Source of the DNA: Eretmocerus hayati
Lineage: Eukaryota > Arthropoda > Insecta > Hymenoptera > Aphelinidae
Assembly: GCA_029851415.1 (NCBI GenBank)
Contig: CM056743.1
Coordinates: 28,904,405 to 28,968,404, forward strand
Direction of reading: 5' to 3'
Length of the DNA stretch: 64,000 nt
Below are positions 24,901 to 35,717 of this stretch, piece after piece. The notes under the pieces are model-generated. The model was not told the DNA's origin and did not search any database. It saw only the letters and a list, made by a program, of their open reading frames with translations. The stretch's first letter is position 1, and each line of letters starts with the position of its first letter. The position numbers and the translations under genes were made by a program.

Positions 24901-27900
24901 AAAATTTGACTCATCGTGGAGTCTTGAGCTTACCTAAAAAATTCTCGTAACGCGTTTTCTGGCACATGAGCTGACACCTACTGTACATTCGACACGACTA
25001 TTTTTTGGCTCTTGCAATTAATTTATCAAATAATCACAGCGAACGAGGACTGCCAAACGTTATTTCCGAGAAAAATCAGTGTTAGTTGATTGGAAAAAAT
25101 TTTTTTTAAGGTCTGAGGGCATAACGTGCTGTGAGATTACGTTCTACGTCGGTGAATTTACAAGGAAACCATATTTCACTGAGAGTCTCATTACGATCCA
25201 AAAAATGAGTTGACCAATTTTATTGTCTAAGAACATAAGGAGCGTCGGTTTTACGACTCAATGTTTGAGATTTAGAGTCATCCTGACGCGCGAGCGTAAG
25301 ATGTTTCACGGATTCGGTTTCTGCGTCGAAAAAATAAAAAAAAGACGGTCTGTTCTATGAGACGTTTGAACCTCAAACGTTTGTTGCTGAGTGTTATTAC
25401 TGTTGACGTAAGTTGAACTGGAATAATCTTGAATAATGGAGGGAAACCGAGAGGAAAACAATGCTGCACCACCCCGGTTTGGGTGTTTATGGCATGCTAT
25501 GCGAAATCGGGATATAGTCAGACGGATACCAGTAAGTACACTCTAGTACATGAAAATTTGTCATCTTCCATTCGTGGTGTGACGTAGAATTAACCTCTTC
25601 CTTCATAATATCACTGGCTCAAGCCGATCAATAAAATTCAATCTTTTGTAATTCCCGCCAGTGACGAATTCATTACTGGATCCCATCGATCGAGTAAAAT
25701 ATTAGTTAGATTCATGAAATTTTCAATTTTTTCAAAATTATTCGTAAATATTATCGTTTGTCGTGGAGTAGAAATCCGCGTCTAAAAGGCACGATTCATA
25801 TTTTGCAGCCAGCCTTTCAAGATTACTTGTTGCGGTTTTGGATGATTCCACAAAGGCCTCGAATTGAGCGTCCAAGAGGAGGGTAACAGCGAAGAATTCA
25901 TTGCTGAATATAATTATAATTTGGTTCAAACCTCGTTGATCAATGTGTAAAAAATATAAAAATAATTAAACCTGGTCAAGAATTAATGCAGATTTCTTAT
26001 TTTTCAAAACGAAGTATTGACCCTGATGTCATCAGTGTTATGCTATCATTTTATAAATGGAACAATTCAATCAGAACCTAAAAACTGAGATAGCAACTAC
26101 AGTGGTATGGAACTAAAATACATAATCTGTAACACTGGTCAAACTTGTTTGAGGTAGCAGTACACCGTGAGTTTGTTTACAACGAGTCAACTTAACCTAA
26201 TTGAGAATACGATGAGTTCGTCTACTCCCGTTGAGAATATGACGAAGGCTGCTGGTGAGTTCGCATCATTATTCTTAGGACTGATTCTGTAGAAATTGTT
26301 GCTGACTATCTAAACAATTATGATATTATCATCTGCTGCCACAAAATATTACCTATCTACTATGAATGGTGTTTGATAAACTCTACTGTTATCCGCATCG
26401 TCCAAATGTTTACTCTCCCTCGATTTTTTAAAGATAAACCGACGGTCGTTAGAATCTCGGCGATGTATCCAGATCGTGATCCAGATTCCCACTTCAACCA
26501 CATTCTCCCCGAAATCGTCGGTGAAACGAAACATTGTAACACGGACCACACAGCTTTGAAGACTGAAACTAATACCGTAAGTGTTTTCAGAAGTAATCCA
26601 ATTGAGATTCCGCTGAGTTTAATTGCACTGAGTACCAAATTTTTCACTCAAAATAAAATACCAAGAAACAGCTTCACAAATGTCTAAATTATGTCTGTTG
26701 AGTTATGTAAAAAATTTTCACGTGTGTCAAAATGTGTCGAGCTTCTTTGCATGTGAAAGAACTTGATGATAGCGTTGAAACGCGGACAGAATCATACGAG
26801 ATAATGGAAATAATGATAATGTTGAGATAAAGGTTCAGCAATAAATATTCGAGTGACACGAAACCAAAATATTAAATTTTGCACCGAGTCTATGAGGTTA
26901 TGTTATAGCTCGCTCCCGGCCTGAGCTGCTGGCGAGGGTTGAAATAGATGTTCGAGAGCGAGGGACCTCGCAACCTAGACGCGAATACTATGTTATGCAA
27001 TTTTGCAGGGAAAATATCGGAAAAATACATGAAAATATTATTCTAGAAGCTTCAACTACAACGTCCAGTTGGGAGTAGTGAATCGACGCCTGGGCAATCA
27101 AGAGTTTCCGGTGGTCCGACAAAGTATAAGAAACGAAATATCATGGATGAGTTGATGCCAAAATCTGTATCTAGATACTTAAGAAAGCGACTACCGCCGA
27201 AGGAGATGCCTCAGACGAACAAAAAGCCAAAATTAATCTCAAGTGATAGTGATAGTGATGAGGCCTTGCGTACTGATGAGCCTTCAACTGCATTCTAATA
27301 TATTATACTTGAAACAGGTTCTTTTGCATCACTACCAATATCAATGTGTTATTTTTCGAAAAAGTACAAGTTATTAATGATAATTCGTTATGTTGAAAAT
27401 GCTCATTTCGTGTAGTATGGGTAAGGCACTAGTTGCCGCCCACTACCCAATAGTCACCAACTTTGTTAATATTATTGCAATAAATGGGTATTTCCAATCC
27501 CGATATCGATGCCATTACGGTGAAATATCATACTCTAGCCTTTCATTGAAAGGAGCAATGCATTGAAATCCAAGAATAACGTCGCAAAATATTACTCGCG
27601 ACAATTTGATTTGGAAATTACTCAAAAAATCTGCTCCCAAAAATACACAAGAAAATTTGCTCAATGTACGATTGGTTCGCAAAATCATACCGTTTGTGTA
27701 GTATATGAACATGAGTATTCCACGCTGAAGCCAATCGCGGAAAGGGATGTTTTATGTTTTGAGTACTTTGCGCAGAGTTTGTGAACTATTATTCACAGTT
27801 TATCAACTTATATAGTTTGATATGAGATTAAAACCTATTTTTCACATCCTCATGATGACTCCGATCCTCGCCAGCGGCTTGGGCCGCAAACCCATCACGC

Positions 27901-30900
27901 GGACAAAAAAAGAGTTTTTACATCCTTGTATCAAAATGTACTGTTAGCGTCTTTGTTGCCACGTATGCTTCTCCAACACAGTGTGTTGGAGGTGAATGAG
28001 TCAATGACTATGCGGCTGATAGAATTGCGTGTGGTGACAACTAGATTGGTGGGAAGCCATTAACGATTTCACACTGGGCCATTTCGGAGCATTTCGACGA
28101 ATGCCTGCACCAGGGGGGTCTGGAAAAAATCCGCAAAAATTTTTTTCTGTTAGTACTACGTTAATATAGTACAAAAAAATTTTTTTTGGATTTTTTCGAA
28201 GGCCCCTGTGGGCCCTAGGGCCCATAAAAGGCCTATTTTTGGCCCCTTTTTAGCCTATCTTGGGAGAATCATATCTCCGACCTGGTTTAATTTTCTTCAA
28301 CGTACCTGGGCGCATTCTTCTCGTCAAGACTGATAGTTTCAAGAAAAAAATTGTCCGAGACCAAAAATTTAGCCTAGCAAATTCTGCAAGCTATTTACTA
28401 AAGGCAGATTTTAGCGATTTTTAGGCCTTCTTCCAAGTGATCTAGCTCCTACTAGACATGTGATAATTGACTTTTGCGGGTAGTCATTTTAAAGGTCTTG
28501 AAAAAACCTACAATTTGACCACCTGCAGAAGTCGATTATCATATTTTTTATAGGAGCTATAGCCGATACAAGTTGAGCAGTTTTGTAAAAACGCCAAACT
28601 TTGAGCTCAATTTAAAAAAAACACTTTTTTTGTTTCGAGGTCTAACCTATGAGAAAATGTTCTTAAAAGCCCCGACTATCAACCCCAAAAATAATCTGAG
28701 TGGGATATTCAATTCTCGAATGCCAACACAGGCATGGCTCGCATATGCTTCCATCTGAGTTGTTGTGCACCAATCTGGGTGGAATTACTCCCCAAAGTAC
28801 CCCCAAATATGTGTAAGAACTTCCGGAGGCGAGCCTCAAGCCAGAAGCGAGCTGGAGGTTCAATCCACCAGGTCGAAAATGGGCATTATTTCGTCTAATT
28901 TCGGGCAGTCGAGCGAGGGCTCGACTCCCCGTGTTTCTGCTCACAAACGAGACGTGTGACTAGAATGGGGATTCAAACATGTTTTTCCGACTCAAAATGA
29001 CCATCTAAACACGATCCCGAGGTCATTTCGTCCCTAGGATATCATCCAATCCTCAAACGGCGTTAAACTCTGTAATAACAGGTTTTGCGCCTCTACTGCA
29101 AAATGACGATGATTTAGGGCTGAATTGACCCCAGCATCGTGTTTAGATGGTCATTTTGAGTCGGAAAAACATGTTTGAATCCCCATTCTAGCCACTCGTC
29201 TCGTTTGTGAGCAGAAACACGGGGAATCGAGCCCTCGCTCGCCTGCCCGAAATTAGACGAAATAATGCCCATTTTCGACCTGATGGATTGAACCTCCAGC
29301 TCGCTTCTGGCTTGAGGCTCAGCTCCGGAAGTTCTTACACATATTTGGGGGTACTTTGGGGAGTAATTCCACCCAGATTGGTGCACAACAACTCAGATGG
29401 AAGCATATGCGAGCCATGCCTGTGTTGGCATTTTAAGCAAAAAGTCGAAAGAGGGTGTTTTAAATTGGCTGAATAAAATCGAGAATTGAATATCCCACTC
29501 AGATTATTATTGGGGTTGATAGTTGGGGCTTTTAAGAACATTTTCTCATAGGTTAGACCTCGAAACAAAAAAAAGTGTTTTTTTTTTAAATTGAGCTCAA
29601 AGTTTGGCGTTTTTACAAAACTGCTCAACTTGTATCGGCTATAGCTCCTATAAAAAATATGATAATCGACTTCTGCAGGTGGTCAAATTGTAGGGCTTTT
29701 CAAGACCTTTAAAATGACCACCTGCAAAAGTCGATTATCACATGTCTAGTAGGAGCTAGATCACTTGGAAGAAGGCCTAAAAATCGCTAAAATCCGCCTT
29801 TACTAAATAGCTTGCAGAATTTGCTAGGCTAAATTTTTGGTCTCGGACAATTTTTTTCTTGAAACTATCAGTCTTGACGAGAAGAATGCGCCCAGGTACG
29901 TTGAAGAAAATTAAATCAGGTCGGAGCTATGATTCTCCCAAGATAGGCTAAAAAGGGTCCAAAAATAGGCCTTTTATGGGCCCTAGGGCCCACGGGGGCC
30001 TTCGAAAAAATCCAAAAAAAATTTCTTTGTACTTTATTAACGTAGAACTAACAGAAAAAAATTTTTGCGGATTTTTTCCAGACCCCCCTGGTGCAGGCAT
30101 TCGTCGAAATGCTTCGAAATGGCCCCTATACAGTTGCTTGCTATTTCAGGGCGTTGTAAATGAAACTGATGAAAAATGACTCGAAATTTGCAAGATAGGT
30201 TTCTTGTGACTGATCATTAGACACCGAATCTTCGCGTAAATCACTTTGTGAATTACTCCCTGTTTGAAAAGGAGATATCTACGCGCGCATATTTTTCGAC
30301 GACTGCAATATTTCTACAGGAAAAACTGCCATAAAGTGATGTTGCATTCTGCATAGCATCCAAGCAATCTCATCTTGATTCGGGTGATTGATATAAAATT
30401 GGAAAAACTCACTGCAGTGCTATTCTTTGATAGATATCCTTGAGATAACCAGATTCGTTCTTCGCTGCCGCGCAAAGAGCTTCATGGAAGGCACGTCTTA
30501 ATTTCAAGTCTGTCACTGGTTTACAGTTTTCATGATGAGGCTTAAATCTCACTCTTCCATCCTGGTACTTTATCATCCGCCCGAGACAGCTAAAGGTGCC
30601 CGGCTTGTTTTTGCGCTTTTTTTTGATGCACGAAAGATACCTTGCGAAAATAACACGTTTGTTGATCGGAAATCGAATTCTGGATTGTTTGTAATTGATT
30701 TGGAGAATAATAGAAGGAAATGCAAGGGAGCGATGAGAATTTCTAAATTAGATAGATAATGACGTAATAGTTGCCTTGATCCAATGAGTCCCCGAGGAAT
30801 ATCACACGGTAGACTCAAAGGAACAGTTGTCATGAAATACGAAAAGTAGTCCGCGAATTATCTCTTTCACCTCAAATCAAGTTGCTTTAGAGTGATTTCT

Positions 30901-33900
30901 CGATGTTATCGTTAGCATTCCCGTAAACACAAGCCACTCACGGATATTGTCGGTACGTGCTGGTATGTCTGTTTCATTTTTTATGAAAGATTTTGTTAGA
31001 CTCACTGTGTATATTTCGGCGCTTTCGGTGGTCCGTCTGATTTGTACGCGTAACCATCATATATGTTCAGAGTAGATCCATACTTTTTACCAGCTACATA
31101 CGGAACACGGGTGGGTGCAGGATCTGCGTTGTTTGGAGATGAAGGTACTACATCAACCTGCCCTGTTCAAAAACAGGAGAAAGTCTAAAATGAGTGAAAA
31201 TCTAAGGATTCATCAAGTTTTGGAACACACTTTTTGGGATTGTTTCGAAAAACTCCGATATCACTCACATCGATTATACTTACTCTGATTTGTTGTCGTG
31301 GAACTTATTTGTTGTGCTGGATCAGCGGATGTCGATGGAGCGAGTGCTGTTGCGTGACATTCTTGGTCAATAACATCACGACACCTTGATGTTTCTGGTG
31401 GCTGGTTTGTGTTTGGATTTTTTTTCTTCCCAGCAAGTAAACGGAAGAATTTGAGTGGCTGGAGCGGTTTTTTGACTGATGATTCTCGTTGTAGTTGTAG
31501 ATTAGTTAACGTGCAACCTTTGCCTACAGAATCTGAAAATCAAAATGATTTGGTCGAGCAGACTACTACATGAACGATCTTCGATGGTTCTCTGTGTGGG
31601 CAGATTTGGTTAATTCTATTTGAAGGTGAAGTCCAATGTATGGATGGAATTTCAAGAGAACCATGCAGTTCTTCGAAAGCATTCGACGTTTCTTGCAACA
31701 TCCTATCATTCGAACATGCGATCTATCCTCAGTAAATTGCATTATTGTCGAATATCACTCATAAATAGCGGCTAAAAACGTGTACATTTTGATAGCCATC
31801 TGGATATCTACTGTTAGCGAGAGCAATTCCTATATGTAATAAAGAATTCAAAGTCTCGTCGATCTTGGAGGACGGTGGGGATTCAAATAAATTTCCAAAA
31901 ATGTATTGGAGGAAAAATGTCTGCTTCTTTCGCTACTCTAAAGCCACGATTGACGATTTTTGCGAGAAAGTTGGTAGCGTGCCAAATTTTTTAAGCAATT
32001 TCGCAATGCATCGCTGTCAATATATTTCTAATACTTGCAGATTTTGATTGTGAGAATTTTGTCACTCATAGACAGAAAAGCCAATATTTCTTGGTCACTC
32101 AAATTTCACAGTCCGAGAAATGATGTTGCAAATGCGAGGATCAGGTTTTGATTTGTGATTTATCGGAGACGATTGAAAAGGAGAGATCTGTGGAGATTGC
32201 CTGAATCTAGCGGAGCTCATGGTAGGACTACAGCGTCAGGGCAGCTAATCCGCGATTCTAACGCTGCTCTAATTTAGTAAGAACATCCAAAAGAGTCATT
32301 CTAGCTACAAGTGTGCGTGAATTTGAGTTTTTTCAACACTCCTGACACAGGCCCAAAGAGCTTTAGAATTAGACTCCTGGATTGATACATGAATTTCATT
32401 CCCGCGGGGAAGATAGCTTCTTGGTAAATGAGTGAGGTTTTCTTGGATTTGAAGTGAAGTGCAGAGCTCAAGATGAATTTTTTCTTCATTATACAATTCG
32501 AGATTTACTGAACAAGGACTTATTATTGACAATTCGTTGTGATATATTTCTGAAATCCTGTGATATAGAATGGGTCTTAGGAAGTCAAAACACATTAGAA
32601 AGATATATTTCGATCCATAATTAATGGTGAACATCAACGAGACCACAAAAATCTACTAAGACTCCGGGATAGGATGGAAATAATCTTGTAAGCACTAATT
32701 GTGAGATATTGAAGGAAAGAAGTTCGAATACGTTTTCGAAAGGCTATATATTGGTAATATCAAGCAATCCTCGATAAATGTGAACAATCATGTTGAACAT
32801 TCTTTCGGATCCGAAGCTCATAAGACAACTTTCTCAACGAACAATTTGAAGGGAAGTTCTGCGAATTTTGAGAGCCTTATAACGATGTATCTTTGCCGAT
32901 ACATCTTCCGTGCTTCTATTTTCATATGAAAATTCCGTCAACGTTTCGGTCGAAAGAAAATCCCGATTTCCCATGAGACTAGAGCTTTACATTTCTTGAG
33001 CTCAAATGATGTGAGCAATTCCTACGGAAACTAAAAACAGAGCTTTTTCTTGTAACTCTTGTATGAGAGAAGAAAGAGTCAATCTTGACAGGGCTACAAA
33101 ACGTGTCTGGATAGAAGGATTTTCATGAATGGCGATGAAACGATTCAGATGTAGTATTGATATTATCTAAATAATTTCTCATTTTCCCTCACCTTGGTTC
33201 CTCAGAGTACTGACGTCCCCCGGCGTCCTCGGTTGTTGAAGCCCAAGTGATTCTCCAGCATCTTCCGCAGAACTTTCGTCCTCGCGCCTTTTTCGCGGTT
33301 TGAAAAATTGGGTGATGGGGAGTTGTAGAAGTTTCTTCAAGGGTTTCACCAGTGTCTTCATTGGGTGGTGTGTTTGACTCGAAGAAGGCTGCTCGACGCG
33401 CCGAATGATCGGCAGCACATTGTCCTTTGGGTTCAAAGAGCTGCATTGCGCTATTCTTGGAACCTGATGTGACATGTTTCAATATTATAAGGATGGTTTT
33501 GATAGATTTCACAAAATATCATGAAGATTTTTCTGTATGAGAGGCATTTCATGAACTTCCAGAATCGGCATGTAACGCACATGCTTAAAATCAGTCAAAC
33601 GTTTGAAATTTTTTTGTATTGCCGTGGTCCAAGTAGGCTACGTACAGTTTTTGATTACATACATTGTTTTCCCTCTGACTTTGCATACATAGATCTCAAT
33701 ATCTTGTATTCGACAACCGCGCGAGAGAATAGTGGCAAAAGGCAAAAGTTGAGTTTTTCACTCATAAGTTATTGCAAAAGGTGAAAAACAGACTTTTTGA
33801 CCTGCTAAATTCGACATCACGCAATTTTCAAAGAAATGAGCTGGCAATTTAACGGAGTCAACTCAAGAGGACTCGGAGTCAAGATCAAGACGATATTAGA

Positions 33901-34748
33901 TAAAACTAGTGCTATAGTCGATCTTGCAATGACGATGTTCATTCTGACACATGAGGTGAGATTAAAACTCCCCAATTAATATGGCTAAATATTTCAGAGC
34001 AAATACCTTTTCTCCAAGGTCTACCCTTGCGCTACGTTTTCTCAAAACAACCTCATCATTAGATGACTTAGTTGAATTTTCAGCTCATTGCGTTGAAAAT
34101 GGGGTTCTTGAGAATTTCTTCAGATAAGGTCATTTTCTGCATTTTTTGGATTTTAGTCGTCTTTGAAATCTTTCATTTGACTTTGGCAATCATCTGAGTT
34201 CATTAGTCCATTACAAAGGTAACAAAAAGGCTACAAAAAGTTTCGAAGCCAAGATATTGATTATAGATATAGGTCACAGCATCAATTTTTCCACCTGGGT
34301 CGAATCGTGCCAGCTAACGGTCAATTACTTTCGAAAGGATTCTTATAATAATGAGTATTGAATTTTTGACATTTTCGACCTCTTGGACTCGATTCAAATG
34401 CGAATAATTGCATTGACAATTTGAGCCATTATCAATATTTTTATGAATTTTGTCTGAGTTGCGTGCAAAATGATCCGACCTTGAAACCATCAACGAACGT
34501 ATGTATTGTAGAGAAGGAAATCAGAAAAAAACCGCAAATAAGCGGGAAATAACTGGAATAACGAAAAATAATGGAACGAAAATAATTGACGAATTAATTG
34601 TGGATAAAATACGACTGAAATGTGAGCCGTGACAAGATACTTCAGTTACCTGTAATGAGCTGCTTTTGGAAGAAATTACTACGACGGGTCGCTTTAAAGG
34701 CACTGCCGCGTAACCGGAAGATGCTGGCGATCTGACAATTCCCTCCAT
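15956..34748 (-). CDS. FLYWCH-like / MULE transposase-class protein, 13 exons, 924 aa
   Basis: Exons (minus): 34748-34650, 33463-33193, 31532-31284, 31162-31006, 30589-30413, 23865-23493, 23315-23124, 22277-21932, 21826-21572, 20314-20255, 20171-19884, 19424-19275, 16113-15956. All twelve introns are GT-AG and phase-matched; the sum is 2775 nt with no internal stop. Residues 21-31 (PVVVISSKSSS) look like a SUMO-interacting motif. A basic patch near 95 holds KPRKRR. Residues 235-281 (NIYDGYAY, CLGRM, KPHHENC) resemble a FLYWCH zinc finger that lacks its central WxC. Residues 319-621 form a MULE DDE domain: D417 in HFDCTY, D480 in LVDFEIALQDALKEVF, the C-x2-H of GCFFHWCQ at 500-503, and E600 in NNAIETHH. 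The acidic Ser/Glu-rich tail ends in a basic segment, KPKNFDDYV. The intact triad fits an active transposase; the many introns and long tail also fit a domesticated nuclear factor. A microexon may be missing between exons 4 and 5. Confidence 0.85.
16899..17014 (+). repeat. Dispersed repeat, copy in inverse orientation to 18941-19114
   Basis: Shares CGCAATCGCGG, CCATGACGAGTGC and TTGACTATCATTAG-type blocks with the reverse complement of 18941-19114. It lies in the last intron of the MULE-type gene. It is a diverged transposon fragment of unknown class. Confidence 0.5.
17270..17395 (-). repeat. MITE-like repeat, 'GAGGT..AGCTCGC' family
   Basis: An inverse-orientation member of the family also seen at 18604-18763 and 26874-27005. 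It shares TATGAGGTCCTAGCTCGCTT (as the complement), a GGCGAG core and a CCCATGAACAAGG end. Each copy is itself an imperfect inverted repeat. Confidence 0.5.
17499..18303. mobile_element. Non-autonomous inverted-repeat element, about 0.8 kb
   Basis: The left end GGTAAGTGTACCCATCTTGC pairs with the right end, whose complement reads GATAAGTGTACCCAACTTGC. A second internal GGGGGCAAGTTGGGTA lies near 18087. It encodes no protein. ATAAG precedes both ends when read outward, but a clear target duplication could not be fixed. Confidence 0.6.
18604..18763 (+). repeat. MITE-like repeat, 'GAGGT..AGCTCGC' family
   Basis: An imperfect inverted repeat: AAATTGC and TTTCGCACCGAGTTCATGAGG on the left pair with the complement of GAACCTCATGTGCAAGGTGC and TTTCGCAATTT on the right. 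It is in intron 12 of the MULE-type gene. Confidence 0.6.
18941..19114 (-). repeat. Dispersed repeat, partner of 16899-17014
   Basis: Read on the minus strand it carries CGCAATCGCGGCTTCCCATG and TTGACCATCATTGATTA blocks matching 16899-17014. Confidence 0.5.
22437..22566. repeat. Near-perfect hairpin, about 58-nt arms, 14-nt loop
   Basis: The left arm 22437-22494 and right arm 22509-22566 are almost exact complements. The inner 35 nt, around ACGAGCCAATTCC, show only one mismatch; a few more lie outward. The loop is CCAGGTAATAACTGA or close. It lies in intron 7 of the MULE-type gene. It could be a recent palindromic MITE or a source of small RNA. Confidence 0.8.
25738..25929 (-). CDS. Possible terminal exon, unknown protein
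   Basis: An open frame of about 55 codons after a plausible acceptor (TTATATTCAG) that reads NEFFAVTLLLDAQFEAF, then an alanine/glutamate-rich helix, and stops after NDNIYE. It lies in intron 5 of the MULE-type gene on the same strand. No upstream exon was found. It could be an alternative 3' exon, a small nested gene or chance. Confidence 0.2.
   Translation of the reverse strand: MNQIIIIFSNEFFAVTLLLDAQFEAFVESSKTATSNLERLAAKYESCLLDADFYSTTNDNIYE
26212..27298 (+). CDS. Small nuclear-like protein nested in the intron of the MULE-type gene
   Basis: Three exons: 26212-26254, 26434-26576, 27047-27298; 438 nt, 145 residues. Phases match: phase 1 (CTG|GTGAGT; acceptor after a strong pyrimidine tract, TTTTTTAAAG), then phase 0 (ACC|GTAAGT; acceptor TTATTCTAG). 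The N-terminus is MSSSTPVENMTKA. The middle exon gives DKPTVVRISAMYPDRDPDSH. The C-terminal half is basic (KYKKRN, RYLRKRLPPKEM, NKKPK) followed by the acidic serine run SSDSDSDEA, as in nuclear or chromatin-linked proteins. I do not recognise the family. An AATAAA follows 180 nt after the stop. It lies antisense inside intron 5 of the transposase-class gene, within the 21-kb element, so it may be a second element gene or a captured host gene. Exon 2 could start further upstream; exon 3 is the firmest part. Confidence 0.6.
26874..27005 (+). repeat. MITE-like repeat, 'GAGGT..AGCTCGC' family
   Basis: Contains TTTTGCACCGAGTCTATGAGG, AGCTCGCTCCCGGCC, GGCGAGGGTTGAAATAGATG and GACCTCGCAACC. It is closest to the 18604-18763 copy and sits in the last intron of the nested plus-strand gene. 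Confidence 0.6.
27479..27484 (+). other. AATAAA polyadenylation signal
   Basis: The first AATAAA downstream of the stop codon of the nested plus-strand gene. Confidence 0.5.
28076..30126. mobile_element. 2-kb foldback element with about 0.95-kb arms
   Basis: The two arms are near-identical inverted copies. The outer ends are GGGCCATTTCGGAGCATTTC and the complement of GCTTCGAAATGGCCCC. The centre lies near 29.0-29.1 kb and the whole length pairs apart from this short spacer. The paired open frames seen in both arms are mirror images and not genes. It lies in intron 5 of the MULE-type gene. The flanking 8-mers (TTCACACT and TATACAGT) match at only five of eight positions, so the target duplication is unproven. 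The class is unknown, possibly a hAT-type foldback. Confidence 0.85.
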
Positions 34749-34755
34749 ATACGCC

Positions 34756-35525
34756 TCTAAGAAACTAGTATTTTCCCAGGGCTCAAAGTTGACAGCATCG
34801 TTCGCTCGGGGAAAGATCAGAACTCTTGGTCATTTCTTTGCATTTGGCGTTCAGGATTATATTCCTAGGAATAATTGATACAAAATCCATAATTACATGC
34901 ATATTTGAATAGATACAAGAATTCATAAATTGAGTCACTCTCATGTATAGATATATGCATCATAACCTCGCGCATGCGCAAATAGCCTTACGAGTTCAAA
35001 TTTGACGCGCGAAAGAACTGCTGGTACAGTCCAATAATTTCCCGAAAATAGAATTAGAATAATTATTCCCTGTAATTTCCTCACCTGATCAATGTAAATC
35101 GTGTTGTAGAAAGGCACGGCCGAGAGTGAAAAAAGATGCAAATGTTAGGGTATGTTACTCAAGCCAACCTCCAAATCAACAAGAATTGAAGTGCGCTGCC
35201 AATAACATGTCTGCATCGATCACATTCTCCGCACTTCCATGTCCTGTTTCGTTCTCGAAATTCCGTTATTCTGCTTTCGAAAAAATCACAAAGCGATGAA
35301 CAAGATCTTCATTGTATGCTTATAGAAAAAACGGTGAATATCTCGTCTTGACATGAACACAGAATAATGAACCTCAATTGCGCACTTTCATGAAGAATTC
35401 GCATGTATTGACTTTTTTCAGAAAAATGGAGAACATGAGCAATAACTTGTCAATTATGATCACGCATGACTATATTACTTCAAAATTTATGTTTGCCATC
35501 CAGAATCTGAATCGTTTCACTTACC
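34756..35525 (-). other. Possible 5'-leader intron of the MULE-type gene
   Basis: A strong donor (CAAG|GTAAGTG, last exon base 35525) lies 0.8 kb upstream, and a good acceptor (TTTCTTAG, first exon base 34756) lies eight bases before the ATG at 34748. This suggests a noncoding first exon starting near 35.6 kb, close to the right terminal repeat. The stretch between holds no coding signal; the short frame at 34941-35141 looks like chance. Confidence 0.4.
34969..34980. promoter_or_regulatory. NRF-1/ewg-type palindrome
   Basis: CGCGCATGCGCA, which read on the minus strand as TGCGCATGCGCG fits the NRF-1/erect-wing consensus YGCGCAYGCGCR. It is 220 bp upstream of the start codon of the MULE-type gene. 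Confidence 0.4.
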
Positions 35526-35717
35526 TTGAATAGCAAAGCTTGATTATATATTACGAGCCTCCAAGAGTTAACTGGTCGGGAATTCGACACTTTGGCACAA
35601 CCCGAAATACGTTACCTTATCTATCTAATCCATCTGATCAAAAAATCATTATATAGGTGAGCTAAATCTATCTGATATTCGCGGGACTCGAAAACGGTAT
35701 TGTATATACACAAAATC

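Noticed and set aside
26293..26433. Upstream extension of exon 2 of the nested gene
   Set aside because: It is open in frame but would leave a 38-nt first intron; the acceptor at 26433 has a much better pyrimidine tract and a normal intron length.
28573..29628. Mirror-image open frames reading MSSFVKTPNFELN and MSRNTG
   Set aside because: They occur on both arms of the foldback in opposite orientation and follow from the palindrome.
30532..30759. Plus-strand frame with NNRRKCKGAMRISK resembling a FLYWCH end
   Set aside because: It overlaps exon 5 of the supported minus-strand gene in antisense and has no partner exons.
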